Below, piece by piece: positions 16,244 through 16,297 of a stretch of 16,297 nt of DNA (positions are counted from its first letter, which is position 1; each line of letters starts with the position of its first letter). A program made the position numbers and the translations under genes. The notes beneath the pieces are model-generated. The model ran no database searches. It was not told the origin of the DNA and saw nothing but the letters and a program-made list of their open reading frames with translations. This DNA is from an uncultured Collinsella sp. Its GTDB lineage: Bacteria; Actinomycetota; Coriobacteriia; Coriobacteriales; Coriobacteriaceae. Location: the NCBI GenBank assembly GCA_902490245.1, contig CABUDB010000008.1:1-16297 (forward strand). Direction: 5' to 3'.

Positions 16244-16297
16244 CGGCATTTTCGCAGGAAAATAGGTGCGACTCGGAGCCGACAGGCCAAAATGATC

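Noticed and set aside
16287..16297. CCAAAATGATC at the right edge, also present at 9464-9474
   Set aside because: An 11-base match is expected by chance in a window of this size. It could be the edge of a repeat continuing beyond the window, but that cannot be judged here.

Overview
The window looks like chromosomal DNA of a high-GC Gram-positive gut actinobacterium. Class Coriobacteriia, most likely Collinsella or a close relative, is the best guess. This rests on the high-GC coding style, a kinase gene that appears to start on a leaderless transcript, a very large LPXTG adhesin built from Spy0128/FctA-type isopeptide domains, and palindromic intergenic repeats. The genus is an inference and no marker gene is present to prove it.

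Left edge (1-430, minus strand): the first codons of a probable YbaK/EbsC-type Cys-tRNA(Pro) deacylase run off the window. Upstream and overlapping it is a 59-codon remnant of a DUF362-family gene with a good Shine-Dalgarno site and a plausible promoter. A REP/MITE-like palindromic element (305-428) separates these from the next operon and ends exactly at the stop codon of the FtsX gene.

Transport block (428-7237, minus strand): two ABC exporters lie head to tail. The promoter-proximal set is a DrrA-like ATPase followed by two ABC-2 permeases, with very short spacing or overlap. After an 81-98 nt gap comes a MacB/LolD-type ATPase and an 888-residue double-FtsX permease with a helical, Ala/Asp-rich extracytoplasmic stretch.

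Two-component system (7436-9207, plus strand): a NarL-type histidine kinase and response regulator overlap by ATGA and diverge from the ABC block. By analogy with other HisKA_3/NarL systems beside ABC-2 exporters, they probably control the neighbouring transporter genes.

Intergenic 9208-9814: no protein gene. It holds two adjacent palindromic elements (about 9269-9420 and 9512-9675) that look like divergent copies of one family, a terminator-like hairpin in the centre of the second, and a strong terminator for the adhesin gene.

Adhesin (9815-16111, minus strand): a 2098-residue secreted protein with signal peptide, complete MIDAS vWA domain, a connecting region, ten tandem isopeptide-type domains, a Pro-rich stalk and an LPTTG sorting signal. 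One domain carries an acidic low-complexity insertion. No sortase or second pilin gene is visible. The upstream region (16112-16297) holds four exact copies and one degenerate dyad of a TGAGACA motif, probably operators of an unidentified regulator.
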